Below the pieces are notes generated by a model. That model was not told where the DNA came from, made no database searches, and saw nothing but the letters and a program-made list of their open reading frames with translations. A stretch of DNA of 64,000 nt from Datisca glomerata (Eukaryota > Streptophyta > Magnoliopsida > Cucurbitales > Datiscaceae). The stretch covers positions 1,145,524 to 1,209,523 of the forward strand of contig QANY01013855.1 in the NCBI GenBank assembly GCA_003255025.1. The letters run 5' to 3'. The position numbers and the translations under genes are program-made. Positions 21,620 to 34,160 of this stretch are shown here, piece after piece (the stretch's first letter is position 1; each line of letters begins with the position of its first letter).

Positions 21620-22640
21620 CTGACTTTCACTTGAAATATTTTTACATGCCCAGAATTGACCCTCTTCATCTGTGTGATCACGCATAAGTTAGTGGACCCA
21701 GCTTAGAAGCCAGTCAGACAGAAGATGAGAAAATTATCAGAGAGGTACAACTACCCTGATTGGCTAGCCAATGTGGTGATAGTCAAGCAGAAAAATGGAA
21801 AGTGGAGGGTCTGTATAGACTTCACTAACTTAAACAAAGCATGCCTGAAAGACAACTTTCCTCTTCTAAAACCTGATCAGCCGGTGGATGCAACAATAGG
21901 GCATGAGATGATCAGTCTCGTGGATGCTTTCTCCAGACACAATCAGATACTTATGCACTGCTCAGATCAAGAAAAGACATCCTTTCAAACTAAGATAGGG
22001 ACTTATTGCTACAAAGTTATACCATTCGGACTAAAGAATGCAGGAGCCACCTATCAATGTTTAGTCAACAAGATGTTCCAAGAGTACCTAGGGTAGACAA
22101 TGGAAGTATACATTGATGATATGATTGTAAAGTCTGTCCACCCGCAGGACCCCGTATCAAACCTAAGACAGGTGTTTGAGGTACTTAATAAATATTGTAT
22201 GAAACTTGACCCATCAAAATGCTCTTTTGGTGTGTCATTTAGGAGATTTGAGGGACATCTTGTCATAATTTGTGGGATCGAGGTGAATCATGATCAAATA
22301 TGCTCAATACTAGAGATGGTCACGCCCAAGACGATCAAAGAGGTGAACAAATTAAATGCCAGGTTGGCAGCCCTTGGTAGGTTCATATCTAGGACCTCAC
22401 ACAAATGTCTTCCATTCTTCAACATCTTAAGGAATAACAATAACTTTGTTTGGGATGAGAATTGTGAAGTAGTGTTTGATGATTTAAAAAAGTATCTGAT
22501 GTGCGCACCCCTTCTGTCAAAACCTCAAGAAGGAGAGACATTATATTTGCACCTCACTGTATCTAAAGAATGCAGTGAGCTCTGTCTTAGTCAAGGAAGA
22601 AGGGGAGGATCAATGGCCAGTCTATTACATCCATAAAATG
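21620..22640 (+). pseudogene. gypsy-2 reverse transcriptase remnant
   Basis: Two long open pieces. 21,725-22,096 carries ANVVIVKQKNGKWRVCIDF, NKACLKDNFPL and VIPFGLKNAGATYQ. 22,100-22,636 carries the catalytic box YIDDMIVKS (YIDD at 22,109-22,120, intact), then KLDPSKCSFGV, LNARLAALGRFISR and the RNase H connection. A stop just before 22,100 and loss of frame after about 22,570 inactivate it. The retained YIDD contrasts with the mutated boxes of the copia elements nearby. Confidence 0.9.
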
Positions 22641-23400
22641 CTTCTGGATGCCGAGAAAAGATACGTAAAGATGGAGAAGTTAGCCTTGGGACTAGTCACC
22701 TCGGCTAGAAAATTCAAGCACTACTTCTAGAGCCATACGATCATGGTAAGAGCCTCACATTTGCTCAAATCCATTTTACAAAAATTGGAGATGTCTAGAA
22801 GGCTGATGAAGTGGGCTGTAGAGTTGAGAGAGTTTGACATTAGATATGAGCCTCAGACCGCCATCAAGGCTCAAACACTCGCAGACTTTTTGGTGGAGAT
22901 GACACAATCCCAATAGGATGGGGGTCATATTATATGGAAGAAGTCACAAGAGATGACGTAACTCCTAGAGAGGCAGGAGAGCAACCCTCAAACATGGAAT
23001 GAGCACTTTACATTGATGGCTCAACAAACGCGTGCGGAATCAGAGCCATGCTGATACTTAAGACACCAGATAAAACCATTATCGAGAGGACACTACACTT
23101 TGGATTCAGGACCTCAAAACAATGAGACTGAGTATGAAGCTTTACTCACTAGAATGAGGCTAGCTAAGGACTTCAATGGCTCAGTTGATAGTTAATCAAG
23201 TCAATGGTGACTTTCAAACTAAGGACACTGGGATGGGGGCATATCAAAGCATGGTAATATAATTGAGGGGAGAATTTAAGGAGTGCTCCACAGAGAAGCT
23301 ACCCAGAGTTAAGAACAGTCATGTGGAAGCCCTGGCAACTTTAGCCTCGACCATTGACACAAATATGAAAAAAATTATCTCAGTCAGATTCATCTAGAGC
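22640..23400 (+). pseudogene. gypsy-2 RNase H and second (archaeal-type) RNase H remnants
   Basis: The first RNase H remnant lies near 22,640-22,910, with many frame changes. The second begins near 23,000 with ALYIDGSTNACGIRAML (first Asp at 23,015-23,017), and later parts are decayed. A second RNase H between the first one and integrase is a known feature of the Tat lineage. Confidence 0.65.
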
Positions 23401-23435
23401 CGGTCATAGATCGATTAGCGGCGAGTGCCAATAGT

Positions 23436-24655
23436 GTGGACCCTCATCCAAGGATACCTCAAATGATCGAGCCTAGTTGGATGGACCTCCTCATTAGTTA
23501 CATATCAAATGGAACACTTCCAGCAGACTATGATGAGGCCAGGAAAGTGCAAATCATAGCGGCAAGGTATTTAGTCCTAAATGGAGTTTTATACAGAAGG
23601 TCATACACTGAGCCATATTTAAGGTGCCTCCATCCAGTGGAAGCTCAATATGTAATGGATAAATCGCATGAAGGGCAATGTGGAAACAACTTAGCGGGGA
23701 GATCAATGAATAAGAAAGCCCGCATGATGGGATACTTTTGGCCAAATATGGACATTGATACTATAGAATATGTTGTTAAATATGACAAGTGTCAGATGTA
23801 TGCACCGATACCCAGAAAACCGCCAGAAGAACTAACCTATACAGTCATTCCATGGGCATTCATGTAATGGGGGCTGGATATAGTGGGACCAATGTCACAT
23901 GCACCTGTGAGAAAAGATTTATATTCATGGTCACTAATTGTTTGTAGATTCGAGATATCGAAGCCATAATTCTGGACAATGAAGTTCTAAAGAAGAATCG
24001 TGAAGGAGTTGGATATTCAACTTCATTTTTCAGCACCGAGACACTCGCAGCTGAATGGGCAAGCCGAAGCCTCTAATAAAATAATCTTGAATACACTCAA
24101 GAATAGGCTTTGCCAAGCTAAGTGAAAATGGGTTAAAGATCTCCCATCAGTGTTAACTACTTACTTGGAAAAATAGGTTAAAGAGCTCTCATTATGGGCA
24201 TACAGGACCACTAAGAACGCTCCCACTAGAGAGACACCTTTCTCTTTGGTTATGGAGCTAAGGCTGTGATTTCGGTCGAGATTGGGATGCCCAACATTAG
24301 GGCACAACTCACGGAAGCGGACAATAATGGAGAAGCCATGACTTAAGCTCTAGATGCCCTAAAGGGCAAAAGGGAATTGACACTAATCAGGCTGGAGATG
24401 TATGCGCATAAAGCGTCCTAATACTTCAATAAAGGTGCCATCATCCGTAGGTTCAAAGTTTGAGACTACTTGCTCTAAAAGGTATATCAAAATACCCAAG
24501 AGCATGAAGTAGGTAAGCTCGGTCTAAATTGGGAAGGTTCCTACATCATTGCTGGAATCATTAGACCAGGGATGTATATTCTCCAAGACCAAGAAGGGAG
24601 AACGGTCAATAAAAGTTGGAATGCATCTAGCCTAAGAATTTACATTTATTAAGTA
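23436..24655 (+). pseudogene. gypsy-2 integrase remnant
   Basis: An open stretch at 23,436-23,867 holds the zinc-binding domain (SHEGQCGNN, then KYDKCQMYA, where the first Cys of the CxxC pair is Tyr) and the start of the core (WGLDIVGP near 23,868-23,895). The middle of the core, including the second catalytic Asp, is deleted. It resumes with APRHSQLNGQAEASNK near 24,030-24,080, which holds the Glu. LWAYRTTKNAPTRETPFSL and the C-terminal RTVNKSWNASSLRIYI follow, ending at 24,654. Confidence 0.8.
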
Positions 24656-24981
24656 CTTTATTTTACTTGAATTTTTTTAAGCAATTTATTTCAATAAGTT
24701 GTAATCACAACAAAGTTAAGTACTAAGAAGTATTATTCAAATTATTTGTCAAATGATAAATCTTGTTCTAAGGTAATTAGAGTGCTCGCCTGGGGTCATG
24801 GAACCCTCAGATAGAAGACCTCACCCTTAGCCACGGCTAAGTGGACCTCCTTATCACTTGAGATGACCTGGAGAAAGACCCTACATAGGTCAATAGGACC
24901 ACGGTAATCTTTTGTGGTGCTCGAGATCATGGAACCCACAAATGGAAGACCTCATCCGAGACCATGGATGGATGAGGCCTC

Positions 24982-26702
24982 TGTTGGAATTATGTTCATA
25001 AAATAGGGTGTAATAACTATTTATGGGTATTTAGCTATTTCTATGACATTTTATATTTCTCTGACATTTTGTATTTGACTATTAATCAAAGTGTGTTTAC
25101 AATTTACTCAAGGCTTGGAACTATTGTCAACGTAAGAAGAGTAAAGACAGAAAAACTTTTCAGACAAACTCTTCTAAAATAGTTCAGAATGATATTTGTA
25201 GTCTTAGGACCGGCTAGGCAATCAAGTCTGATTATCACTGTTAGGTTGAACCAAAGGATATCGATCTTGGGGCATGGGAGTGGAGGCTCTGACGGTTGAC
25301 CTAGGCATGTTATGAAACATGTTGAATAGACCAATAACAAATTAGCTTAGAGCAAAACTGTTTACAAGCTCTAAATCTAATTGTTACACCTTAAGGTTAT
25401 TTTCATAAATACATTTATCCTGAGGTGAATATGAAGCTTGACTTAGTTATTTGGGGTATTTGAAATGCCAAAGGAGTGAGTTCAAATTGCCGGACAATAC
25501 ATCGGCTGTTGGGATCGTAATTCAACTATATTGAAGTTGCGTGATTCACAGATATTAAAATGCATGGTTAGATTGCGAAAGCAATAATATCACCTTATGA
25601 TTTATTAATGGGTGTGTGAATATATCCCACTCTTGTTACTGATATTCACGAAGGTTAATATATTCAAATATTCAGTGGACCATGAAATAAAAGTATTTAT
25701 TTCTACTAAAAAATGTAGCGCGCATGAATCGAGAGTTGATTCGGCTTAGAACTTATAGTGGATTCATACAATGTTGGGATTACATAGGTCAGGAATTTAT
25801 GAAGATAAATTCGTCGGGTATTTGAATCCTATAGTTTTATTCATGTGAGTTCATTAGGTCTCATGAGGACAAGAATAGAAGAAACAACATCAATCGGACA
25901 CAAATGTATTTTGAGCCAAAGTGTATTTTCTGAACCCATATGTGATGGGTGTTGTCACTTTATTAGTAAAGAGCAATTAATTGATGTTCAAATTAGTTAA
26001 TTAACTATTTTTTTATAATTGGATAATTAGTAAATAAGATAACTAATTAATTGATCGAGATCAATTTAAATTTTATCAATTTGGATTGATGAATTTGGAT
26101 ACAACATTGACTCTAGGAAGATATGCTACTTTGGGCAATAGTAAAGAATAAGGGGGTAATTTCAAAAATTACATATATATGGGTTATTGTGAAAATTTCA
26201 AAATTATTATATAAGGGATGGCATTATGGTTGCCTCCCTAACCTAAGTGTGTTGACACAACCCTATTCAGCCGAAGCAGAAAAAGGTTTCTCCCTCCCCA
26301 CCTACTGCTTGCCGCCGAAATCACCAGTGGAAGAGATCAATTTATTTTTTCTTCCTCAGTTGTTTTGAGAGCTCACACTCAGTTCCTAACGACGTCCTTC
26401 TGAGATATACTTCTGAATCCAATGAGTTGTTGGTGGTGCGAAGACTAAGTTCTTGGATTTGAAGACCGAAGAACGCAAAGCATTCAATAAGGATTTCACA
26501 AATTCAAAAAATCTCCGGTACAACCAAAATGTATAAATCGTTTCTATCTCTTTTGAATAAGTTTAACTTAATATGCGTAATCGGATGTATGGTTTTAATA
26601 CTTAATATGATTAAATTGGTTGATGTAAAAAATATTATATTCCGCCCAAAAACCGTTGTGGTTCAATGATTTTTCCTCAAATTTTTAAAACCCAATCCAA
26701 CA
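24982..26702 (+). repeat. copia-4 5' LTR (1721 bp)
   Basis: Starts TGTTGGAATTATG and ends AATCCAACA. Colinear with the 3' LTR, but it lacks a block of roughly 140-150 bp that the 3' LTR has near 32,740-32,880. No protein is recognised in it. The short frames at 25,104-25,340 and 26,123-26,368 are not meaningful. Confidence 0.92.
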
Positions 26703-26704
26703 AT

Positions 26705-26717
26705 TGGTATCAGAGCC
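26705..26717 (+). promoter_or_regulatory. Primer binding site of copia-4 (initiator Met tRNA type)
   Basis: TGGTATCAGAGCC, two bases after the LTR end. Confidence 0.92.
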
Positions 26718-28440
26718 TTGATTTTTTTATTCTGCATATTTTGTGATTAACCGTATGTATCGTTGGATGTTATGATATTGGCATATTTTTGTATTGTAGA
26801 TTCAAAATTGTTTTGGATGTATTTTATGAATGGATCCCGATTAATTGGCTCTAGGCATTTTATTTTTCAAATTTAGATTTGATGTATGCTGAAATTGAGA
26901 CATGAGATTTTATGTAATTTATTTTCTTGAAAAAGTTGTATTTTTTTTAATTCCATGTAATCCACTGCCGCCTCGAGAAGAAAAAAAATCACCGCCGCTG
27001 CCTGCCGCCATGTCGCGCCACCTTCTGTTGTCCACTGCAGTGCCCTGCGTGGTGACTAGGGTTTGTGAAACCCTAAGCGATAACAATTACGATTTAAGAA
27101 ATCCTGTAATCTTTCGCAAAAATCATAATCTCATCTTTTATCATTAATATTTTGAATTTTAAATTTTAGATTTTAAACAGATGAAAGATAATTAATGTTC
27201 AAAAGATATGGTATCGGATATTTAAAAGATAATTATCCATTTTATCTTTTGAAACTTAATTTTAAAAGATAATTACCTATTTTATCTTTTGAATTTCGAA
27301 TTTAAAAGATAATTATCCATTTATCATTTTATCTTTTAAATTTTAAATTTTAAAAAGATTTTAAAGTGATTATTTAATTAGGAAATAGTTTTCCTTAATT
27401 AAAGGGTTTTGATCCAATTTTTGAATTTTGAAAACGAGAGTGCACTGTTGTAAAGAGTTACAAAATTGGTGAAACTTCCTGAAGGACATGGAGATATTTA
27501 TAGACGCCATGAAGATTAGTAATTAAATTAATTATAATTTATTTATTATTTGTTTATGGGTTATAATTAGAAATGAGCCAATATGGAGGTTAATTTTTGA
27601 ATGGATGATTTACTATTAATCTTGCATCATCAGATAACATGTCATATAGAAATAGAGATATGTCAATATCAAAATGACATGTAGCATGTATATACATCAT
27701 TGTAGTTTAATTAATAATGGGTTATAATTTAAATAAAATACGAATTTTATCAAAATTATAAATTTTAAATTGGGATTCAAATTTTATAAAAGTTTATAAT
27801 TTTGAAACTTGTTTTTTCCAAATTAATAAAGCGTTACAATTTTTGAGAAAACAACAAAAAATCTATTTTTCCAAAAACTAAGTGGGATTGTCGTTTACGT
27901 TGAAAGGTTGCCAAGGTCCCCAACACAAACTTGATCGTGGCACGAGGAACTGTTTAGAGCCACCATAGCGGTCCTCTCTTCAGTGAGAGAAACTTAGGAA
28001 TCATGTCGCTTTGAGTCGTTGAGTTACTTAAGAAGCTAAAACTTGTAAAAGAAGTGGTGAGGCAGGACTGTCCCTAGATGAACCGTTAGTTCATGGAAAC
28101 CTTTAAAGCTGATACGTTGGTTAAAAACTTAGACTGAGCACATTGGAATCCCTCATAGAGGCTAGTAAATGGGGCTAAGATGACCAAAATCATTGGTGAT
28201 TAGTTAAGTTAGATGTAGTGATATCTTGACAAGTGTTACCAAATGAGAGGAGTCTTGATGTGATAGGAGGTAGCTTGGACGTTGTCCTTAAATGAGACAA
28301 GCTATCGTTGTTTATCGTAACATCATGGAAGAAATATTTTTATTGTATTTTTAAATATTTAACTATTTGCATCATGCACCATACTATGCTAAATGATTGA
28401 GAATTTATTTACACCGCTTTATTTATTGTATTCAGTAATC
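26718..28440 (+). other. Long non-coding leader of copia-4
   Basis: About 1.7 kb between PBS and gag with no conserved protein. Three near-palindromic units lie at 27,224-27,250, 27,264-27,290 and 27,304-27,337. Each opens with AAAAGATAATTA and closes with TTATCTTTT, with a 40-base period, and each can form a hairpin. The rest is AT-rich. Confidence 0.7.
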
Positions 28441-29215
28441 ATGTCGTTATCCCCACTCTCAACCATCTTAAGCGCGAACAAACTTACTGGTGAAAATTAC
28501 GTTGATTGGAAACGTAATCTTGATATCGTACTGACGGTAGAAAAGTACAAGTTCGTGTGCACCACCTCTTGTCCCCTTCCTCTTTCTGAATCGACTCAAG
28601 AGGAAAATGATGTTTATGCTTCTTAGATGTGTTCTGATGAGATAGCCAGATGTTACATCTTAGCTTCTGTTAGTATTGTGTTCAACAACAGTATCAGAAC
28701 ATGGAAGCTGTCGTTGATATGATGTTGAACATCACTGAAATGTTCGAAGATCAGGGTCTTCAAGCCAAACAGGGTGTTGTACGAAACTTCATGAGCTACA
28801 GGATGAAACATATGATGCTGATAATTAATTACCTGAATGGGATGGAGATCATGAGTTGTGAGGTAGATGGTAAGACATAAGTTGACATGATCATTGAGGC
28901 TCAGCCTGACACTTTTGAGAACTTCAAACTTAATTATTCGATAAATAAGTTGAGGTACTCACTTCCTAAGCTGATGAAGGAACTGTAAGCTCTTGAGACC
29001 CTGTTTCAGAAGGGCAAGAGGATGACTAGAGAGGCAAACTTTACAGAAAGCAAACCTTCCACCTCTGGCGCCAAAAAGAAACACAAGAGAGGTCCGACGA
29101 AGGCTAAGAAGCAGAACTTGAAAGCTATGAAAGGTAAGGGCACTACAAAATTGATCAAGTCAAAAGATAAGTGTCATTATTGTGTTGGTTGGCCATTGGA
29201 AACGTAACTGCCCAG
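28441..29215 (+). pseudogene. copia-4 gag remnant
   Basis: The ATG at 28,441 gives MSLSPLSTILSANKLTGEN and DWKRNLDIVLTVEKYKF, a typical copia gag start. The in-frame ATG at 28,393 is upstream and less likely. A TAG stops the frame after 28,620. A basic C-terminal part at 29,022-29,207 reads KKHKRGPTKAKKQNLKA. The zinc knuckle is reduced to CHYC near 29,170 before a frame change. Confidence 0.8.
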
Positions 29216-29279
29216 ACTATCTCAAGGAGTTGAGATCTAAAGGTATAATACTTGTTACTGAGGCATGTTATGTGACTGT

Positions 29280-29570
29280 CTCTACTTTTTGTGGATCGTA
29301 GACTCTGTAGCCACTAATCATATATGTTGTTCCTTACAGGGGTTCAGAGAAATCATAAGGCTTGATGAGGGGCGGTTCACCTTCTGTTGAGGAAATGGAG
29401 CACTTGTATCGGTCGTATCTATGGGAACTATTAAAGTATCATTTGATAACAGTTATATGGTTTTACGTGATGTTTATTATATCCCAGTTTTTGGGAAAAA
29501 CCTTATTTCAGTAGCTAGTTTAATTGTGCAATGATTCAATTTGAATTTCATTGATAAAGATATTGATATT
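29280..29570 (+). pseudogene. copia-4 aspartic protease remnant
   Basis: WIVDSVATNHIC: the active site reads D-S-V at 29,301-29,309 instead of D-S-G, which alone would abolish activity. It continues GALVSVVSMGTIKVSFDN, VLRDVYYIPVFGKNLISVASL, as expected for the family. A TGA lies just before GNGALVS. Confidence 0.8.
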
Positions 29571-29699
29571 TTTAGAAATGACTTCTTAATTACTACTGCA
29601 TGTTTGATAATAAATTATTTTACGTAAAACTAATAGTTCCAATTATATGTGATACTGAAGTGAATGGTGATTCACAAAAGGATAGTAAAAAATTGAAGT

Positions 29700-30835
29700 T
29701 TGACTCAACTGATTTAACATATTTGTGACACTTACGTCTTGGCCACATTAGCCTGGACAGGATTAAAAGACTTGGAAATGATGGTCCATCGTGAACTTTA
29801 AGTGTAAGATCACTACCCACATGTGAATCATGTATGGAAGGTAAAATGACCAAGAGACCATTTTTTAGTGAATGGTGAAAGAGTCACTCAATGCCTCGAA
29901 CTCGTACATAGTGATGTATGTAGGCCATTGAATATCCAAGCAAGAGGAAGTTATGAATACTTTGTAACATTCACTGATGATTACTCACGTTTTGGACATG
30001 TTTGTATAATGCACCGAAAGTATGAAACCTTTGAAAATTTTGAAGAGTATAAGACTATGGCTGAGAAGCAATTAGAGAAACAAATCAAAATGCTATGATC
30101 TGATCGTGGTGGAGAGTACTTGCTAGGAGAGTTTGAAGCTTTCTTAAGGAAGAATGTATTCTTTCTCAGCTTATTGCACCTGAAACTCTAGAACATAATG
30201 GTGTGTCAGAGAGAAGGAATCAAACCTGATGGATATGGTTAGATCAATGACGAGTTACTCATCCCCCCAGATTCATTTTAGGGATATTCCTTGGAAACAA
30301 CAGCCTACATTCTGAACCAAGTTTCGCCAAAGACGGTGCCTGGCACACCATATGAAAGTTAAAATGGACGAAAGTCATCCATTAACCACTTTAGAATGTG
30401 GGGGTGCCCAACACATGTTCTGAAACAGAAGACGGGTAAGTTGGCCAGTTGATCAGAATTATGCATGTTTGTAGGATATCCTGAAGGAACGAAGGGGTAT
30501 GTATTTTATAGTCTGATTAACAATAAAACATTCGTTTGCATTAGCACATTTTTTGAAGAAAACTATATAAGAAGTGTGAAGCCAAGAAGCACGCTTGTGT
30601 TTAAGAAATTATTTAGTGGGAGGACAATGACTTCCCAATCAGGAAATGTTTTTGATTCAATAATGGAAGAACCACAGCTGGGGCGAGAGCCTATGGAGCC
30701 TCGACATAGTGGGAAGGTTGTGACACAACCTAAAAGGTACATATCTTATAGAGATTCCTTAATAGCAGTCACAGATAAAGATCATGATGAACATGTTTCC
30801 TACTCACTTGCTAGTCCTAAAGCAAACCTATGAGA
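29700..30835 (+). pseudogene. copia-4 integrase remnant
   Basis: The zinc-binding part near 29,710-29,860 is decayed. The core at 29,868-30,098 reads ECLELVHSDVCRPLNIQARG-like sequence (QCLELVHSDVC here), YFVTFTDDYSRFGHVCIM and KQLEKQIKML, followed after a TGA by SDRGGEYL. Later blocks: TAYILNQVSPKTVPGTPYE near 30,300 and CMFVGYPEGTKGYVFYS at 30,465-30,520. Several stops. Confidence 0.85.
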
Positions 30836-30837
30836 AG

Positions 30838-31210
30838 AAGCCATGAACGTTGATATACATTCGATGTACTCGAAAGGAGTCTTGAAACTTGTAGATCCTC
30901 CTGAAGGGGTAAAACATGTAGGGTGTAAATGGATCTATAACAAAAAGAGAGGTCTGAATGAGAATGTGGGACATTCAAAGCTAGGCTAATAGCCAAGGGC
31001 TGCACTTAAAAGGACGGTATAGACTATGAGGATACCTTCTCACCAGTAGCCATGCTTAAATCCATCTGAATCCTTCTGTCCATTGTTGCTACCCTCAATT
31101 ATGAAATATGGCATATGGACGTCAAGCTTGTTTTTCTGAATACTAATCTTGAAGAGTGTATTTGTATGGCTCAACGCTGAATAATCTTAAAGATTATTCA
31201 ACTTTGTCCT
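30838..31210 (+). pseudogene. copia-4 reverse transcriptase, catalytic half deleted
   Basis: EEAMNVDIHSMYSKGVLKL, VKHVGCKWIYNKKRGL and related blocks near 30,836-31,160 mark the N-terminal half. Near 31,200 the sequence jumps to VLGIQIFRDWKNRQLALSQA, which belongs well after the YVDD box. The catalytic box itself is missing. Confidence 0.8.
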
Positions 31211-32040
31211 AGGTATTCAGATCTTTCGGGATTGGAAGAACAGACAATTGGCATTATCTCAAGCATCTTATATTGATAAGGTGATGGATCTCTTTAGTAT
31301 GTAAGACTTCAAGAAATGATATCTTCCTTTCAGGCATGGAGTCAGCCTCTATAATGAGTAGTCTCCCAAGACTCCTCAAGAAAAGGAAGACATGAGAAAT
31401 ATTTAATATATCTCTGTCGTAAGAAGTCTCATATGTGCGGTGCTTTGCACTAGGCCAGACATTTTCTATGTCGTAGGCATGGTGAGTTGTTTCCAATATA
31501 ATCCTAGAATCGAGCATTGGAATGCCATCAAGCATATGCTTAAGTTTCTTAGGAGAACAAGTAACTACATGCTTGTGTATTCAGGTATTGACCTGAATAT
31601 GACGGGGTATACTGATTTCGATTTTCAAGCAGACAAGGATTCTAGAAGGTCCACTTCAGGAAAGGTGTTCGTCCTCAACGATGGAGCTGTTATATGGAGA
31701 AGTATCAAGCAATCTTGTATTGATGAATCTACCATAGAAGATGAATATGTTACAGCGTGTGATTTTGCTAAGGAGGTTGTATGACTTAGAAAGTTCTTGA
31801 AGACTTTGGAAGTTTATCCAAAAGCTGACCCATGACACTTTATTACGATAACAGTGGGGCTATAGCAAACTCGAAGGAACCACAAAAGATCCAAACATAT
31901 AGAGTGTAAGTATCACCTGATAAGAGAGATTATTCAGCGTGGAGGTATTGTAGGTACACGCATATCGATGATCAACAATCTGACAGATCAATTCATTAAG
32001 ACTTTAAGCAGTAAAGTCTTTGATGGTCATCTAGAGGGCA
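31210..32040 (+). pseudogene. copia-4 RNase H remnant
   Basis: ASYIDKVMDLFSM near 31,257-31,300 and KTPQEKEDM near 31,362 lead to the open stretch at 31,440-31,784: CTRPDIFYVVGMVS, HWNAIKHMLKFLRRT, YTDFDFQADKDSRRSTSG and IDESTIEDEYVTACDFAKE. The C-terminus, RSKHIECKYHLIREIIQRG near 31,885-31,945, is in another frame. Confidence 0.85.
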
Positions 32041-32075
32041 TGGGGATACTATATTGTACACTCCTACTTTAGTCC

Positions 32076-32086
32076 AAGTTGGAGAT
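32076..32086 (+). promoter_or_regulatory. Polypurine tract of copia-4
   Basis: AAGTTGGAGAT directly before the 3' LTR start TGTTGAAATTATG. Confidence 0.8.
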
Positions 32087-33974
32087 TGTTGAAATTATGT
32101 CCATAAATTATAGTGTAATAACTATTTATGAGTATTTAGTTATTTCTCAGAAATTTTGTATTACTGAATTTAATGATTGAATAAAAGTTTTACTATTAAT
32201 TAAAGTGTGTTTATAATTTACTCAAGCCCTGAAACTATTGTTAACGTACGAAGATTAAAGACAGAGGGGTCTTCCAGACAAACTCTTCTAAAATAGTTCA
32301 GAATGATATTCGCAGTCTTAGGATCGACTGGGTAAACGAGTCTGATTATGACTGTTAGGTTGAACTAAAGTATGCCAGTCTTGGGGCATGACAGTGAAGA
32401 CTCTGATGGTTGACCTAGGCATGTTATGGAACATGTTGAATTGACTAGTAACAAATTAGTTTAGAACAAAACTGTTTACCTAGCTCTAAATCTAATTGAT
32501 GCACCTTAAAGGTATTTTCTTAATTACATTTATCATGAGGTAAATACGAAGCTTGACTTAGTTACTTACAGTCTTTTGATATGCCAAAGGAGTGAGTTTG
32601 AATTGCCAGACAATAGCTCGACTGTTAGGATCGTAATTCAACTATGTTAGAGTTATGTGATTCACAGATATAGAAATTCATGGTTAGATTGAGAAAGTAA
32701 CAATATCACATTATGCTTTATTGATGGGTGTGTGAATAAATTAATTTGGCCAAGTATTCAATGAAATGAGTCATTGAATAAGACTTATGAATTGTATGAG
32801 ATAATTCACTGTTATATCTTTCTTATTCACAGTCAATAAAGGAGTTAAATATATAATAACAAGAAGGGTAAACTGGTTATTTTACATCCCGTTCTTGTTA
32901 CTAATATTCACGAAAGACAATAAGTTAAAATATTTTGTGAATCATGAAATAAAAAATTTTATTTGCACGAACAGATAATGTAGAGCGCATGAATCGAGAG
33001 TTGATTCGGCATCGAACCTATAGGGAGTCGTACGATGTAAGGATTAAATAGGTCGAGAATTTACGAAGATAAATTCTCCAGGTATTTGAATCCTATAACT
33101 TTATTCATGTGGGTCCATTCGGTCTCAAGAGTAGCTTATGAGGACTGAAATAGAAGAAACAACGTCAGTTTGACCAAAATGTGTTTTTTGCCAAGGTGTA
33201 TTTCCTGAACCATATGTGATGGTTGTTGTCACTTTATTAGTGAAGTGTAATTAATTGATGTTCAAATTAATTAACTTATTATTTTTGAATTGTTAGATAA
33301 TAATAAATAATAAAAATTGATTGATTGATTGATGAAGATCAATTTAGATTGATGAATTTAGACACAACATTGATTCTAGGTAGATATGACATTTTTGGCA
33401 ATAGTAAAGAATAAGGTGGTGAATTTCAAAAATTACACATATATGGGGTATATGAGAAAATTCTAAAATTATTATATAAGATATGACATTAGGATTGTCT
33501 CCCTAATCTATGTGTGTTGACACAACCCTAATCAGATAGAGTAGAAAAATGTTTCTTTCTCCCCTCATATAGCTTACTGCCGAAATCACCAAAGGAAAAG
33601 AAAATTTTGATTTTTCTTCTCAGCTGTTTTGAGAGCCCACACTCAGTTTCTAACGACGTCCTTGTGAGATATGCTTCTGAATCCAATGAGTGGTTGTTGG
33701 TGCGAAGCCTAATTAAAGTTCTTTTATTTGAAGATCGAAGAACGAAAATCATTTAATAAGGATTCCACCAATTCAGAAGAGTCTTTGATACAACGAAAAG
33801 GTATAAATTATTTCTACCCCTTTTGAATACGTTTAACTTAATATGCATAATTGGATGTATGGTTTTAATATTTAATATGATTAAATTGGTTAATGTAAAC
33901 ATTTTTTTATCTTCTGTCCATGAACCGTTCGTGGTTCAATGATTTTTCTTCAAATTTTAAAACCCGATCCAACG
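32087..33974 (+). repeat. copia-4 3' LTR (1888 bp)
   Basis: Starts TGTTGAAATTATG and ends ATCCAACG, where the last base of the usual CA has changed to G. It is followed at once by the target duplication GCCTC. It is longer than the 5' LTR by about 167 bases. Confidence 0.92.
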
Positions 33975-34160
33975 GCCTCCTTACACTTGAGATGATATAG
34001 ATAAAGACCTTTCATAGGGCACCCGAGGTCATGGAATGCTCGTATGGAAGACCTCACCCCAGGCATCGGTCAAGTGAGGCCTCCTTATGACTTAAGATGA
34101 TTTTGAGAAAGACCCTGCATAGGGTGAAAGGACCACGGTAATATTTCATGGCGCTCAAGG

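Larger units (their letters stand above)
24982..33974 (+). mobile_element. copia-4: complete Ty1/copia element nested in gypsy-2
   Basis: Both LTRs are present. Flanking GCCTC occurs at 24,977-24,981 and 33,975-33,979, a perfect 5-bp target duplication. The element is about 9.0 kb, with a long non-coding leader, a broken gag-pol, a PBS and a polypurine tract. The two LTRs differ by point changes and by an absent block in the 5' LTR, so the insertion is not recent. It belongs to the same broad pol group as copia-5. Confidence 0.93.
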
